Source: Christensenella sp. UBA1685 (lineage in GTDB: Bacteria; Bacillota; Clostridia; Christensenellales; CAG-138). Taken from it: a stretch of 53,505 nucleotides of DNA. The notes under the pieces are model-generated. The model had not been told where the DNA came from. It did not search any database and saw only the letters and a program-made list of their open reading frames with translations. A program made the translations under genes and the position numbers. Within the stretch, counting starts at the first letter, position 1, and each line of letters begins with the position of its first letter. The DNA lies in assembly GCA_002320595.1 (NCBI GenBank), contig DCKB01000011.1, forward strand, positions 1 through 53,505. The letters are read 5' to 3'. Positions 15,543 through 24,417 of this stretch are shown in pieces.

Positions 15543-16746
15543 AACAAGGGCGCTCCTGATGTTCACGCTCGTACTGGCGCCGCTTTGCTGCGGCTGTCTG
15601 GAAGCGACTTCGCTGGATGAATACGGCTATGTCCTCACCATTGGGGTGGATCAGGGAGAACAAAAAAAATACAATATTTCATTCCTTCTGCAAAAGGAAG
15701 GGGACTCACAGGAAGCGCAAACAGGAGCAGGTTCTTACATCGTTACTGCCGAAGGAGACAATCTTTTTGATGCGATCATGGTCGCGCATGTGGGGATACC
15801 ATTTGAATTAAACTTTACACGTACAAATTTTATTCTGCTTTCCGACCAAATCGCTTCTTCTTCGCGGATGGATGAATTCCTAAGCATCTCGTTTAACGCA
15901 CTGAACCTGCGGCAATCCGTGAAACTGGTAATCGTTCGCGGCACATGCGCGGAATATTTCGAAGGGCTTACATCTGCGGATATCCCAAACGTTGCAAAAA
16001 GGCAATACAACCTTTTCCGGATGTATCAGCAGGAAGGTATGGTTCCGATGACAAACTTTACAACATATCAGGAGGCGGTTGGAAGCGGCCGGTTTGATGT
16101 GGCGATTCCAGTGGGCCGGCTGGACCGGAGCATCCCCACCGAATCGGATGGCGAAAAGCAACAAATGCAGGGTGAAACGGAAACAAACGATAAGGACACG
16201 ACGGATGGCGTGAAGCGCTCAGGCGGGCTGCGCTCTTACATTCATGGAAGCGCAGTGTTTGATGGAAACCGGCTTGCCGGGCTTTTAGACGACGAAGATA
16301 CCGAGATTCTTCTGCTTGCAATGGGACAATTCCGGAATGGCCACCTTAGTATAAGCGATGAGGAAGGAACGATCGCATTTTTGATTAAAGAAACGGTGAG
16401 CCCTCATGTGCAAATGAGCCTGGGGGAAGCGCCGCATGCCGTAGTAACGCTTACGCTGTTCGCTGAAATTGAACTTGATACCAGCGGCAATGCCGAGGCG
16501 CGGTGGGACAGCGAGCTGAAAGGCCAGTTGGAAAACTATATCGTAATGGAATTAAACCGCGTTTTTGAACAATGTAAATTGCTTAATTCCGACGCGATGC
16601 GCTTTGGCAGATATGCATGCATGCAGTTTTCAAGCGTTGAAGCCTGGAGGGATTATGCATGGAAGGAAAAATATAAAAATATGACTGCTGAGTTTGGGGT
16701 AACCGTTAAACTGAACGATAGAATTATTTCTTCCCACATAGAGTAG
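15529..16746 (+). CDS. gerAC: Spore germination lipoprotein subunit C (GerAC family)
   Basis: 405 residues. A lipoprotein signal ends in PLCCGC (probable lipidated Cys23, with an unusual Cys at -3). It then has the GerAC start EYGYVLTIGVDQGE, a VTAEGDNLFDAI segment, and a C-terminal domain with LNRVFEQCKLLNSDAMRFGR. A Lys/Gln/Asp-rich loop (about 205-225) separates the domains, as in other GerAC proteins. The C subunit is anchored to the outer face of the spore inner membrane. AGAAAGG precedes the ATG, and it overlaps gerAB. Confidence 0.92.
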   Translation: MRKHRTRALLMFTLVLAPLCCGCLEATSLDEYGYVLTIGVDQGEQKKYNISFLLQKEGDSQEAQTGAGSYIVTAEGDNLFDAIMVAHVGIPFELNFTRTNFILLSDQIASSSRMDEFLSISFNALNLRQSVKLVIVRGTCAEYFEGLTSADIPNVAKRQYNLFRMYQQEGMVPMTNFTTYQEAVGSGRFDVAIPVGRLDRSIPTESDGEKQQMQGETETNDKDTTDGVKRSGGLRSYIHGSAVFDGNRLAGLLDDEDTEILLLAMGQFRNGHLSISDEEGTIAFLIKETVSPHVQMSLGEAPHAVVTLTLFAEIELDTSGNAEARWDSELKGQLENYIVMELNRVFEQCKLLNSDAMRFGRYACMQFSSVEAWRDYAWKEKYKNMTAEFGVTVKLNDRIISSHIE

Positions 16747-16769
16747 GCAACGAAAGGAGAAAGAAGAAG

Positions 16770-16922
16770 ATGACAACCATCATCCTGCTTTGTGCAGCGG
16801 GGATCGCCTATTGCGTGGCTTATCTTGTTTATTGCATCAAATGCGCCCGCCTGCCCGATGCAATCGGCGCTGCTGTGCTCTGCCTGCTTGCGGGCGGCAC
16901 ACTTGCAATTTGCTTTTTGTGA
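16770..16922 (+). CDS. Tiny two-helix membrane protein, candidate Ger D subunit
   Basis: A 50-residue protein with two hydrophobic segments (about 1-24, TTIILLCAAGIAYCVAYLVY; and 30-50, IGAAVLCLLAGGTLAICFL) separated by a short basic turn. AAAGGAGA lies about 10 bases before the ATG at 16770, and the gene begins 23 bases after gerAC on the same strand. Some Bacillus and Clostridium ger operons carry a small two-helix D gene that modulates receptor function; size, topology and position fit that class. It ends 11 bases before a convergent minus-strand gene. Confidence 0.6.
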   Translation: MTTIILLCAAGIAYCVAYLVYCIKCARLPDAIGAAVLCLLAGGTLAICFL

Positions 16923-16932
16923 TGCCGGAGAA

Positions 16933-17163
16933 CTATCCCTTTTCGGTGTGAAGAAGCGCGGCAAGACGGCGCTGCGCTTCCTTGCGCAGCGTTGCTGTGC
17001 ATGCAGCGTCAATCGTATAAACGCCATCTTCGGAGAGAACAAGAGCATCTCCCTCCGATGCGAAAGCCGGAAGACGGATGCGCGGCACATAAACGGGTTC
17101 GCAGCCGGAGCCGGTTTCGCATACGGCATAATCACCGTCAAACCGATCGATTACTATGGGCAT
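16933..17163 (-). CDS. DUF3006-type small protein
   Basis: 76 residues beginning MPIVIDRFDGDYAVCE, the characteristic start of DUF3006 proteins (VIDRFEGdyAV-E), followed by a strand-rich segment PRIRLPAFASEGDAL and a helical arginine-rich tail ATLRKEAQRRLAALL. Function is unknown. In Firmicutes such genes often sit next to secreted DNA-entry or nuclease genes, which is not the case here. AGGAGGG lies 7 bases before the ATG at 17163. It is transcribed from its own promoter (17195-17223) towards the ger operon. Confidence 0.75.
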   Translation of the reverse strand: MPIVIDRFDGDYAVCETGSGCEPVYVPRIRLPAFASEGDALVLSEDGVYTIDAACTATLRKEAQRRLAALLHTEKG

Positions 17164-17194
17164 GATGCTGCCCTCCTTTTTATTTTACAAAACA

Positions 17195-17223
17195 AGAATA
17201 GCATTTTTTCAGATGAACCGCAA
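17195..17223 (-). promoter_or_regulatory. Promoter of the DUF3006 gene
   Basis: On the minus strand, TTGCGG (17223-17218) and TATTCT (17200-17195) are 17 bases apart, with a TGC extended -10. Confidence 0.55.
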
Positions 17224-17277
17224 GGGAATTAAGTGCGCCATGCCCCAAAAACCCTGTTTCCTAAGCGCGGCGGATAT

Positions 17278-17285
17278 GCTACAAT
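17278..17285 (+). promoter_or_regulatory. Extended -10 promoter of the 80-residue gene
   Basis: TGCTACAAT at 17277-17285 is an extended -10 element; the -35 region is poor. It lies 76 bases upstream of the start at 17361. Confidence 0.4.
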
Positions 17286-17360
17286 AAACTTACCATCGGT
17301 TTGCGGCCGATGGCAGATGCGGGGGAACAAGGGGATACGCCACGGGAGGAGACCGAATAT

Positions 17361-17603
17361 ATGCAACATTCATATGGGGAACAGGCAGTTACGGCAGAAG
17401 TACTTGATGAATTAAAACGCAAAGCAATGCTGATGGAGGATGAACTTGCAATCGAAGGCGGACGTCAATTTGAACGAACCGGCCGGCTTAACGATCCGGG
17501 GCTTTGTGAAATGAGTATTGAATATGAAAACCTTCGCATGGATATAGAAACCCTGGAGGGAATCCTAAAACAAATCGAAAAAAACGGAAACCGGACCCGA
17601 TAA
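17361..17603 (+). CDS. Small helical protein of unknown function
   Basis: An 80-residue soluble protein, almost entirely predicted helix: AEVLDELKRKAMLMEDELAI and MDIETLEGILKQIEKNG have heptad-like spacing of Leu/Met/Ile, suggesting a helical hairpin or coiled coil. GGGAGGAG lies 9 bases before the ATG at 17361; the frame is open from 17301 but lacks a ribosome binding site there. I recognise no family. It stands 120 bases upstream of cdaA on the same strand. Confidence 0.6.
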   Translation: MQHSYGEQAVTAEVLDELKRKAMLMEDELAIEGGRQFERTGRLNDPGLCEMSIEYENLRMDIETLEGILKQIEKNGNRTR

Positions 17604-17678
17604 AAACAAATAAAAGCACATAAATGAAAATTTGGTAAACTGTGTGCGTGGCTGTTCCTTTTTTGAGAATGGATATTG

Positions 17679-17684
17679 TATAAT
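17679..17684 (+). promoter_or_regulatory. Candidate -10 element upstream of cdaA
   Basis: A perfect TATAAT lies 40 bases before the cdaA start. No good -35 is at the right distance (the nearby TTGAGA at 17663 is only 10 bases away), so the assignment is tentative. Confidence 0.35.
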
Positions 17685-17723
17685 AATGTGGTGTGCATGA
17701 AACACGAAAGGAGATAAAGCGCT

Positions 17724-18569
17724 TTGTCTTTTGACGTGCTGGTAAAAGCGATTACAAGCGGCTTTACGCAGATCCGTTTAGAGGATTTTGTTGATATTGC
17801 CATCATCGCATTCTTTCTGTATAAGTTGATTATTCTAACAAAGGAAACGAGAGCGTTTCAACTGCTCAAAGGGATCGCTTTTCTTTTTGTTGCCGCGATT
17901 ATCAGCGAAACGCTGCAGCTCCAAACGCTCAGCTGGGTGCTCAATTCCGTGCTGGCATCCGGAATCGTCGTGCTCGCCGTGCTGTTTCAGCCTGAACTTC
18001 GGCGCGCGCTCGAACACATCGGCCGGGGAAAGATTTTCAACAATGGCCTGCTCCAAAACTTTAAGCCGGAAGAAAATGAGATCGTAAGCGAGATGCAGCT
18101 TGCGATCATGAGCCTTGCAAAACGCCGGGTTGGCGCGCTGATCGTCATCGAACAGCGGACGGGCCTTGGGGATATCGTTGCAACCGGAACGCGCATTGAC
18201 GGCATCATCTCCGCACCGCTGATTGAAAACATCTTTGAACCCAATACGCCGCTGCATGACGGTGCGGTAATTATCCGAGACGGCGCAATTGTGGCTGCCG
18301 CCTGCTTCCTGCCGTTGGCGGAGGACATCGCCGTTGCGCGCGAGCTTGGCACGCGCCACCGCGCAGCGCTCGGGATTTCCTCCGTGTCGGACAGCGTAAC
18401 CATCGTGGTTTCCGAGGAAACGGGCGTCATCTCCTTCGCGCGGGAAGGAAAGCTGGTGCGCTATATCGACCAAAAGGCGCTGCATGATCTTCTGGAATCC
18501 ATCTTTGTAGGAAAAGAAGCTGCCGGCACGTTGAACATTTTCAAGCGGAGGACGAAACATGAAAAATAA
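17724..18569 (+). CDS. cdaA: Diadenylate cyclase CdaA (DacA)
   Basis: 281 residues: N-terminal transmembrane helices (about 22-90), then a DAC domain. The catalytic motifs are intact: DGA in TPLHDGAVII (179-181) and RHR in LGTRHRAALG (211-213). It makes the second messenger c-di-AMP from ATP, controlling osmolyte transport and wall homeostasis. The start is TTG at 17724, with AAAGGAGA 9 bases upstream. It overlaps cdaR by 11 bases, as in most Firmicutes. glmM, the usual third gene, is not next. Confidence 0.96.
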   Translation: MSFDVLVKAITSGFTQIRLEDFVDIAIIAFFLYKLIILTKETRAFQLLKGIAFLFVAAIISETLQLQTLSWVLNSVLASGIVVLAVLFQPELRRALEHIGRGKIFNNGLLQNFKPEENEIVSEMQLAIMSLAKRRVGALIVIEQRTGLGDIVATGTRIDGIISAPLIENIFEPNTPLHDGAVIIRDGAIVAAACFLPLAEDIAVARELGTRHRAALGISSVSDSVTIVVSEETGVISFAREGKLVRYIDQKALHDLLESIFVGKEAAGTLNIFKRRTKHEK

Positions 18570-19854
18570 CATAAAGAAAAGCCGCTTTTGGGAAATGCTC
18601 AAGCAGGGCTTGAAAAACTTTTTTACAAAAAACATTGCGATCAAGGTGATTTCGCTCATGTTTGCAATCCTCCTTTGGGGATATGTGCTGATGACGCAGA
18701 ACCCTCCCCGCGTAAAGACTGTGACGGATGTTACTGTCAGCATTGAGGGCGAAGCAGACTTAACCACGCGCAAACTCACGCTTCGCGGGGATCGCGCTGC
18801 GCTTTTGGAAGATGTTTCCGTGCGCGTAAGGACGGAGCTTACTTCCTATGCAGATCTTTCAGCGGATGATATTACCGCCTCCATCAATCTGAGCAGAATC
18901 ACCTCCACGGGCAAGCATACCGTCCGGATTCATGCAAAATCATCCTCCGGGGATGTGGTTTCCGTTTCTCCCAGCCAGATCGAGGTGGAAATCGATACGC
19001 TTACGACGCGCAACATACCGATTGAGATTCACGAGGAAGGCGAGTTGCCGGAAGGATATTGGGCGGGCGATGTGCAGCTGGACAGCGCGACGGTTCTTTT
19101 GGAAGGACCGGGAACCGATTTGGCGAAAATTGTAAAAGCGGTTGGCACAATTGATCTTACGAACCGCACGGAGAGCCTGAACCAATCCATTATGCTTGCG
19201 CTTTATGACAAGGAAGGCAACGTGGTAGAGCCATCGGTTCTCTTCGGCGGGATGCCGGCTGTGGTGGCAAAACAGGAGATTCTGCCGAGCAAACTGGTGC
19301 CGATCGATGTGGATGGCGCGATTATCGGCCGGGAGGAGCTTCCGGAAAACTTTGAAATTGCGAGTTACGGAACTTCATTGGAAAGCACCCTCGTTCGCAT
19401 TGTAGGCGACGCGGATGTGATTCAAAAAATTGGATCCCTTTCGCTTGAACCGGTGGATGTGGCCGGATGCACGGAAAGCATTCAGCAGGAGCTTGCAATC
19501 AATGTGCCGGAGGGAGTACGCATCATTGGAGCCGATTCCGTGAACCTGCAGGTCACGATCCGCGAAAAAACAGCCGTGCTTGAGCTTACGGAACTTCCAA
19601 TCGAGATTGTTGGGCTCGCGCGGAAGCAGACGGCTACGCTGAGTCAGGAACTTGCCAATGTTACTTTCAGCGGCCGGGTCAGCCTGTTGGCGGGCATTAC
19701 CCGCGGCGATGTGAAGGTTTATGCTGATGTGACGGGGCTTGCCGTAGGCACGCATGATGTAAAGCTCGCGCTCCAGATTGATGGAGAGGATGTGCCATCA
19801 GATCTGCAATATGAATTTACAACCGATGAGACCATACAGGTCACCATCGAATAA
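18559..19854 (+). CDS. cdaR: CdaA regulator CdaR (YbbR-domain protein)
   Basis: 431 residues: one N-terminal transmembrane helix (KVISLMFAILLWGYVLM, about 29-45), then extracytoplasmic repeats of the YbbR type, about four units, recognisable by recurring IEVEIDTLTTRNIPIEI, KLVPIDVDG and LELTELPIEIVG segments. YbbR proteins bind CdaA and adjust c-di-AMP synthesis. It begins inside cdaA and is followed 9 bases later by a flavoprotein gene. Confidence 0.92.
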   Translation: MKNNIKKSRFWEMLKQGLKNFFTKNIAIKVISLMFAILLWGYVLMTQNPPRVKTVTDVTVSIEGEADLTTRKLTLRGDRAALLEDVSVRVRTELTSYADLSADDITASINLSRITSTGKHTVRIHAKSSSGDVVSVSPSQIEVEIDTLTTRNIPIEIHEEGELPEGYWAGDVQLDSATVLLEGPGTDLAKIVKAVGTIDLTNRTESLNQSIMLALYDKEGNVVEPSVLFGGMPAVVAKQEILPSKLVPIDVDGAIIGREELPENFEIASYGTSLESTLVRIVGDADVIQKIGSLSLEPVDVAGCTESIQQELAINVPEGVRIIGADSVNLQVTIREKTAVLELTELPIEIVGLARKQTATLSQELANVTFSGRVSLLAGITRGDVKVYADVTGLAVGTHDVKLALQIDGEDVPSDLQYEFTTDETIQVTIE

Positions 19855-19863
19855 GGAACATGT

Positions 19864-21471
19864 ATGGCGTTGATTTTGTCCGAACTGAAACTGCCGCTTA
19901 CCGCGGAGGAGTCCTCGCTCAAGGAATTTGCGGCGAGGGCTCTTGCTATGCCCGGAAGCGCGATCCATACGCTGCGCGTAAATCGTATTTCTTTGGATGC
20001 GCGCAAAAAGGAAGACATCTGCTTTACCTATACGGTAACCGTTGGCCTGTCCGAGAAGGACGAGGCACGCGTGCTGCGCCGTTCCGGTATTCGCATTGCA
20101 CGTGCACCGGAGGAGTCTCCACGCCAGCTTTCCTTTGGCTCTGAGCCGCTCAAGGCGCCCATCGTTGTGGTGGGACTTGGGCCGGCAGGGCTTTTTGCGG
20201 CCTATCAGCTTGCCAAAAACGGATACCGCCCGCTTGTGCTGGAACGGGGCAGGGAAGTCGATGCGCGGAAAACGGATGTCGCGCGGTTTTGGAAGACTGG
20301 CGTTCTTGACGAAGCGAGCAACGCGGTTTTCGGGGAAGGCGGTGCGGGCACGTTTTCCGATGGGAAGCTTACCACGCGAATCAAGGATTCGCGCGCACAG
20401 GAAGTGGTTTCGATCTTCGCGGAGCATGGCGCGCCGGAGGAAATAAAAACCATGGCCAAGCCGCATATCGGGACGGATAAGTTGATGCAGGTCGTCAAAA
20501 ACCTGCGCCTTGGGATTCTGCGCATGGGCGGTGAGGTGCGGTTTCAAACGCATTTGGTCGGCTTTGAAAGGAACGGGGACGCTTTGTCCGCAGTGTATGC
20601 ACAAAGCGCTGCCGGACGTGAGAGAATCCCTTGTGCGGCGTGTATTTTGGCAACCGGTCATGGCGCTTCCGATACCTATCGCATGCTTGCGGAAAGCGGC
20701 CTTCTGATGCAGGCAAAGCCTTTTTCTGCGGGCGTGCGGATTGAGCATCCGCGAGAGTTGATTGACCGGAGCCAATTTGGAGCCTTTGCAGGGCATCCAC
20801 GCCTTGGCGCAGCAGAATATCACCTTGCAGACCAAAGCGGTGGGCGCGGGGTATACACCTTCTGTATGTGCCCCGGCGGGTCTGTGGTTGCGTGCGCGTC
20901 CGAACAGGGTGGAGTCGTCACAAACGGTATGAGCTGCTATGCGCGGGATGGTGAAAACTCTAACGCTGCGGTTGTGGTGCAGGTCGATGCACGTGATTAT
21001 GGCGTAGCCGATCCGCTTGCCGGCCTCCGATTTCGCGAGGCATTGGAACGGGAGGCGTTCCGCCTGGGGGGCGGCGGCTTTATCGCCCCTGCGTCGCAGG
21101 TTGGAGATTATCTCGCAGGGCGCCCATCCAGCGGCTTTGGAGCCGTTCGCCCGACCTATGCGCCCGGCGTGCGTGCCACGGATGTTGCGGCATGCCTTCC
21201 CGGCTTTATGGCTGCTGGCGTGCGGGATGGTATCCTTGCTTTTGGCCGCCGGCTGAAAGGCTTTGACATGGCGGATGCTGTCATCACCGCAGTGGAAAGC
21301 AGAACGAGCGCGCCTGTGCGCATCGTAAGAAACGAAAATGGGGAAGCTCCGGGCCTGTCTGGTTTTTATCCTGCGGGCGAAGGCGCGGGGTATGCGGGCG
21401 GGATTGTGAGCGCGGCTGTGGACGGCATGCGTACCGCGGAACATGTTATGGAACGCTTTGCCCGGCCTTAG
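19864..21471 (+). CDS. FAD-dependent oxidoreductase (COG2509-like)
   Basis: 535 residues. A small N-terminal domain (1-95) precedes a Rossmann FAD-binding motif VVVGLGPAGLFAAYQLAKNG (about 102-121) and an ERG acidic end. Further features are GEGGAGTFSDGKLTTR, typical of COG2509 flavoproteins, and a C-terminal GFYPAGEGAGYAGGIVSAAVDG FAD-contact segment. The substrate is unknown. AAGGA precedes the ATG. This family commonly follows cdaA-cdaR in Clostridia, often before glmM; here a promoter and an unrelated lipoprotein come next. No transmembrane segment is visible. Confidence 0.85.
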   Translation: MALILSELKLPLTAEESSLKEFAARALAMPGSAIHTLRVNRISLDARKKEDICFTYTVTVGLSEKDEARVLRRSGIRIARAPEESPRQLSFGSEPLKAPIVVVGLGPAGLFAAYQLAKNGYRPLVLERGREVDARKTDVARFWKTGVLDEASNAVFGEGGAGTFSDGKLTTRIKDSRAQEVVSIFAEHGAPEEIKTMAKPHIGTDKLMQVVKNLRLGILRMGGEVRFQTHLVGFERNGDALSAVYAQSAAGRERIPCAACILATGHGASDTYRMLAESGLLMQAKPFSAGVRIEHPRELIDRSQFGAFAGHPRLGAAEYHLADQSGGRGVYTFCMCPGGSVVACASEQGGVVTNGMSCYARDGENSNAAVVVQVDARDYGVADPLAGLRFREALEREAFRLGGGGFIAPASQVGDYLAGRPSSGFGAVRPTYAPGVRATDVAACLPGFMAAGVRDGILAFGRRLKGFDMADAVITAVESRTSAPVRIVRNENGEAPGLSGFYPAGEGAGYAGGIVSAAVDGMRTAEHVMERFARP

Positions 21472-21492
21472 GAGCCAATGCGTCCGCCCGTT

Positions 21493-21522
21493 TTGCAAGA
21501 AATGCGGTTCCTGTGGTACACT
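21493..21522 (+). promoter_or_regulatory. Promoter of the lipoprotein/propeller pair
   Basis: TTGCAA (21493-21498) and TACACT (21517-21522) are 18 bases apart, with a TGG extended -10. It starts a new unit after the cdaA-cdaR-flavoprotein operon. Confidence 0.65.
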
Positions 21523-21556
21523 ATTAAGAAAATACTGGAAAAGGATTTTGAAACGT

Positions 21557-22522
21557 ATGAAGCGACGGCTTTTGTTTTATATTTTTGTGGCCTGCATGGC
21601 GTTCATGGCCGCCTGTTCCGGCAATGAACCAGAGGAGCAGCATGTGGATCTGAGCGATCCGGTAGGCGGAGATGGAATTTATACGACGGCAGAACTGATG
21701 GATTTCATCGAAAACGGCCAGTCCGATACCGCTACACTCGGCGCGTCAATTGACCTTGGCGGAGACATTCTGAGCATCACGCAAACCCGCGGCAGCATCA
21801 CGATCCGTGGAAACGGATTCAGCATCACGGGCAACGGAGATTGCGTGATTCGCTTGGAAGACGGTTGTACGCTCAGGTTGGAAGACGTTAGCCTTATAGG
21901 CGGGCGCAATGCGATCGGATGCCTTGGAGATGCGGCAATCGGCGGGACTTTTTCGATTAACAGCGTTGCGCATTGCATCACGGGCGTAGGGGATCTTACC
22001 GTTGCGCAAAACAGCAAACTTCAGCTTTCCAGCAACGTCGGCTGCGGTGTGAAGGCGAAGGGGCTCTCCCTCCTGCAGGGAAGCGAAATCGTTGCAAACG
22101 GCGCGCTCGGGGCGATCAGCATCGCGGGGGATGATCTGCTTTTAGATGAAGCCACCACGCTGATTGCAACGACCGATGAAAACTACAATGCGCTCAAGTG
22201 CGAAGGAACCCTTGTAATGCGCAACGGTGCGACGCTGCATGTAACCAACAACGGCGAATACCATGGGGCTGAAATCCATGACCTTTCTGTTGAAGGCGTT
22301 GCAGCGCTTGAAGCAGTTGGCGGAGGCAAGGGAGTGGGCGTGTTCCTGTTTGAACAGGAGGAGGATGTTTATTTTGTTGGAAGCTGTACGCCGGAACTCC
22401 GCTTTGAGGTTGGCAACGGAAGCGTGACCTTTGTGGCGGATGCTTCGGAGATTCCTGAACCGGAGAATGAAAACGAAGAAGATGATGCGGAGCCGGACGC
22501 CGTTGCGACGGAGGAACCATAA
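21557..22522 (+). CDS. Lipoprotein with beta-solenoid-like repeats
   Basis: 321 residues: lipoprotein signal ending FMAAC (lipidated Cys20), then short repeating strands such as GSITIRGNGFSITGNGD, CTLRLEDVSLIGGRNAIG and GTLVMRNGATLHVTNNG, the look of a right-handed beta-helix as in pectate-lyase-like surface proteins. No catalytic residues can be assigned. The C-terminus is a highly acidic tail (PEPENENEEDDAEPD). The ATG at 21557 has AAGGA 11 bases upstream. The downstream propeller gene starts 56 bases later, on the same message. Confidence 0.65.
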   Translation: MKRRLLFYIFVACMAFMAACSGNEPEEQHVDLSDPVGGDGIYTTAELMDFIENGQSDTATLGASIDLGGDILSITQTRGSITIRGNGFSITGNGDCVIRLEDGCTLRLEDVSLIGGRNAIGCLGDAAIGGTFSINSVAHCITGVGDLTVAQNSKLQLSSNVGCGVKAKGLSLLQGSEIVANGALGAISIAGDDLLLDEATTLIATTDENYNALKCEGTLVMRNGATLHVTNNGEYHGAEIHDLSVEGVAALEAVGGGKGVGVFLFEQEEDVYFVGSCTPELRFEVGNGSVTFVADASEIPEPENENEEDDAEPDAVATEEP

Positions 22523-22577
22523 CGGCATGAGAGCCCTTTCGGCGAACGGGCGGCATGAAAACAACAAGGAGGGGAGT

Positions 22578-24413
22578 ATGGCAAGACGGAAACAAACCCG
22601 AAGGAAAAGCCGTGCAGCCGTGCGGCGGCGCAAATACATGGTCCGAAGGATCGTTGTACTCATCATTTTTCTTGCCGTAATCACAGGCCTTACGCTCCTG
22701 CTGATTCGCGTTTTTTCCGGCGATTTCTCTCCGGGTGGCACGCCGGAAGAAAGTCCAACGCCGCCTGTTTTGCCGACATTCACCCCGGAACCCACCCCTA
22801 CGCCCGTCCCGCAGCTCCCGGAAGGGCTTACGGTTGCGCCATCCTCCGGCGAAACGCTTGCGGAAGCCGGCTTTAAGACGGCATTGATGTACAACCGGGA
22901 TGAAACTGATTCCTTCAGCCGCGAAGCCCCCATTTCGTTCGGAAAAGGGAGCGAGTACAGTGCCGTGCGCGGCATTACGACCTATGGCGGCAGCAATTAC
23001 CGCGATTCCTTTACCTATGGATCACAAACCGTCGTGAACAAAACGCTCACGCGCGTGTGGGACAAAAGCATCGGCGCGCTTGATTGCGGCGAAGACGGTA
23101 CATGGGCGGGCGTGGGTTGGACAGGCATGCCGCTCATCGTGCAATGGGAGGACGATGTTCGCCCGCTCCTCGGCATTTATGATGAATTCAAAACCAAGGA
23201 CGGTTTTACTGAGGTCATTTATCCGGCGATGGACGGCAACATTTATTTCCTCGAGCTTTCAACCGGAAAGGCTACGCGGGATCCCATTGCCCTCGGCGTT
23301 GTGACGAAGGGAACCGCAACGCTTGACCCGCGTGGATATCCGCTCCTGTATACTGGCCAGGGGATTCCGAGCACAAGTGAAGAAGGTACGCGCGGCGCCT
23401 GGTTCCGGGGGGTTTCATTGATCGAGAATAAAGTGCTCTGGTCCTTTGGCGGGCGCGACCCGTTTTCGCCGCGTGAGTGGCAGGCATACGATTCCTCCGC
23501 TATGGTGGATGCGCAAACCGATACGCTTATCGCTGCGGGCGAAAACGGCCTGCTTTACAGCGTGAAGCTCAACAGCGTATTCGACCGCGTGAACGGTACG
23601 GTTTCCGTGAATCCGGACCCGCTTGCCAAATACCGCTACACGGCAAACGGATACGGCACATCAGACTCAAACCGCCAGTGGGGGATTGAAAGCTCGCCTG
23701 CATTCTGGAAGAACTATGCGTTCTTTACGGATAACGGCGGCTATTTGCAATGCGTTGATCTGAACACGCTCAAGACAATGTATGTGAAGGATTTGACGGA
23801 TGATGGGGATGCAGGCGTTGTTTTGGAGGAGGATTATGAGGCCGGCACACTCTATCTTTACACTGCAAATGCCGTGAATACGCAGAGCGGCGCGGAGAAC
23901 GGATTTGGAAAGAGCTGGCACAGAAAGATTAACGCTGTCACGGGCGAAACCGTATGGGAAAAGTCGTGGGATGCCTCCACCGGCAGCAGCACCACAAACG
24001 GCGGAACACTTTCAACGCCGCATGTGGGGCATGGCTCCATCAGCGACCTTGTGATTTATAACGCTGCGTCCGTTCCGGTCATGGTGAACGGGGAGGCTGT
24101 GAACGGCGGCCGCATTGTAGCATACGACAAAGCAACGGGCGAAGTGGTGTGGACGTATGAACAGGCGGCGGATTACTGGAGTGCACCGGTCGTAATTTAT
24201 GATGCGGCGGAAACCGCGTATCTGATCCAGTGCGACCGCAACGGGATCATACGCATGCACAATCCGCGCACGGGCGAGGTGCTCACGGAGGTAGACCTTG
24301 GTTCCCGTGTTGACGCAACGCCTGCGGTATTCAACAACATGCTTGTAGCCGGAACGCGCGGCTCGGGCGGCAGCGGAGAAGGACAAAAAATCATCGGCAT
24401 ACGCATCGGCTGA
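22578..24413 (+). CDS. Membrane-anchored PQQ-like beta-propeller protein
   Basis: 611 residues: very basic N-terminus, one transmembrane helix (about 24-46), a Pro/Thr-rich linker (SPTPPVLPTFTPEPTPTPVP), then a domain of repeated tryptophan-docked blades: TGETVWEKSWDAS, ATGEVVWTYEQAA, NGIIRMHNPRTGEVL, plus WSFGGRDPFSP. This is the PQQ-like (quinoprotein) repeat architecture, without evidence of cofactor binding. AAGGAGGGGAG precedes the ATG at 22578. The propeller would face the outside of the cell. Its partner is probably the lipoprotein encoded just upstream. Confidence 0.75.
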   Translation: MARRKQTRRKSRAAVRRRKYMVRRIVVLIIFLAVITGLTLLLIRVFSGDFSPGGTPEESPTPPVLPTFTPEPTPTPVPQLPEGLTVAPSSGETLAEAGFKTALMYNRDETDSFSREAPISFGKGSEYSAVRGITTYGGSNYRDSFTYGSQTVVNKTLTRVWDKSIGALDCGEDGTWAGVGWTGMPLIVQWEDDVRPLLGIYDEFKTKDGFTEVIYPAMDGNIYFLELSTGKATRDPIALGVVTKGTATLDPRGYPLLYTGQGIPSTSEEGTRGAWFRGVSLIENKVLWSFGGRDPFSPREWQAYDSSAMVDAQTDTLIAAGENGLLYSVKLNSVFDRVNGTVSVNPDPLAKYRYTANGYGTSDSNRQWGIESSPAFWKNYAFFTDNGGYLQCVDLNTLKTMYVKDLTDDGDAGVVLEEDYEAGTLYLYTANAVNTQSGAENGFGKSWHRKINAVTGETVWEKSWDASTGSSTTNGGTLSTPHVGHGSISDLVIYNAASVPVMVNGEAVNGGRIVAYDKATGEVVWTYEQAADYWSAPVVIYDAAETAYLIQCDRNGIIRMHNPRTGEVLTEVDLGSRVDATPAVFNNMLVAGTRGSGGSGEGQKIIGIRIG

Positions 24414-24417
24414 GCAG

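Noticed and set aside
19798..21498. A 566-codon minus-strand open frame
   Set aside because: Antisense to the flavoprotein gene, low-complexity His/Arg/Ala composition.
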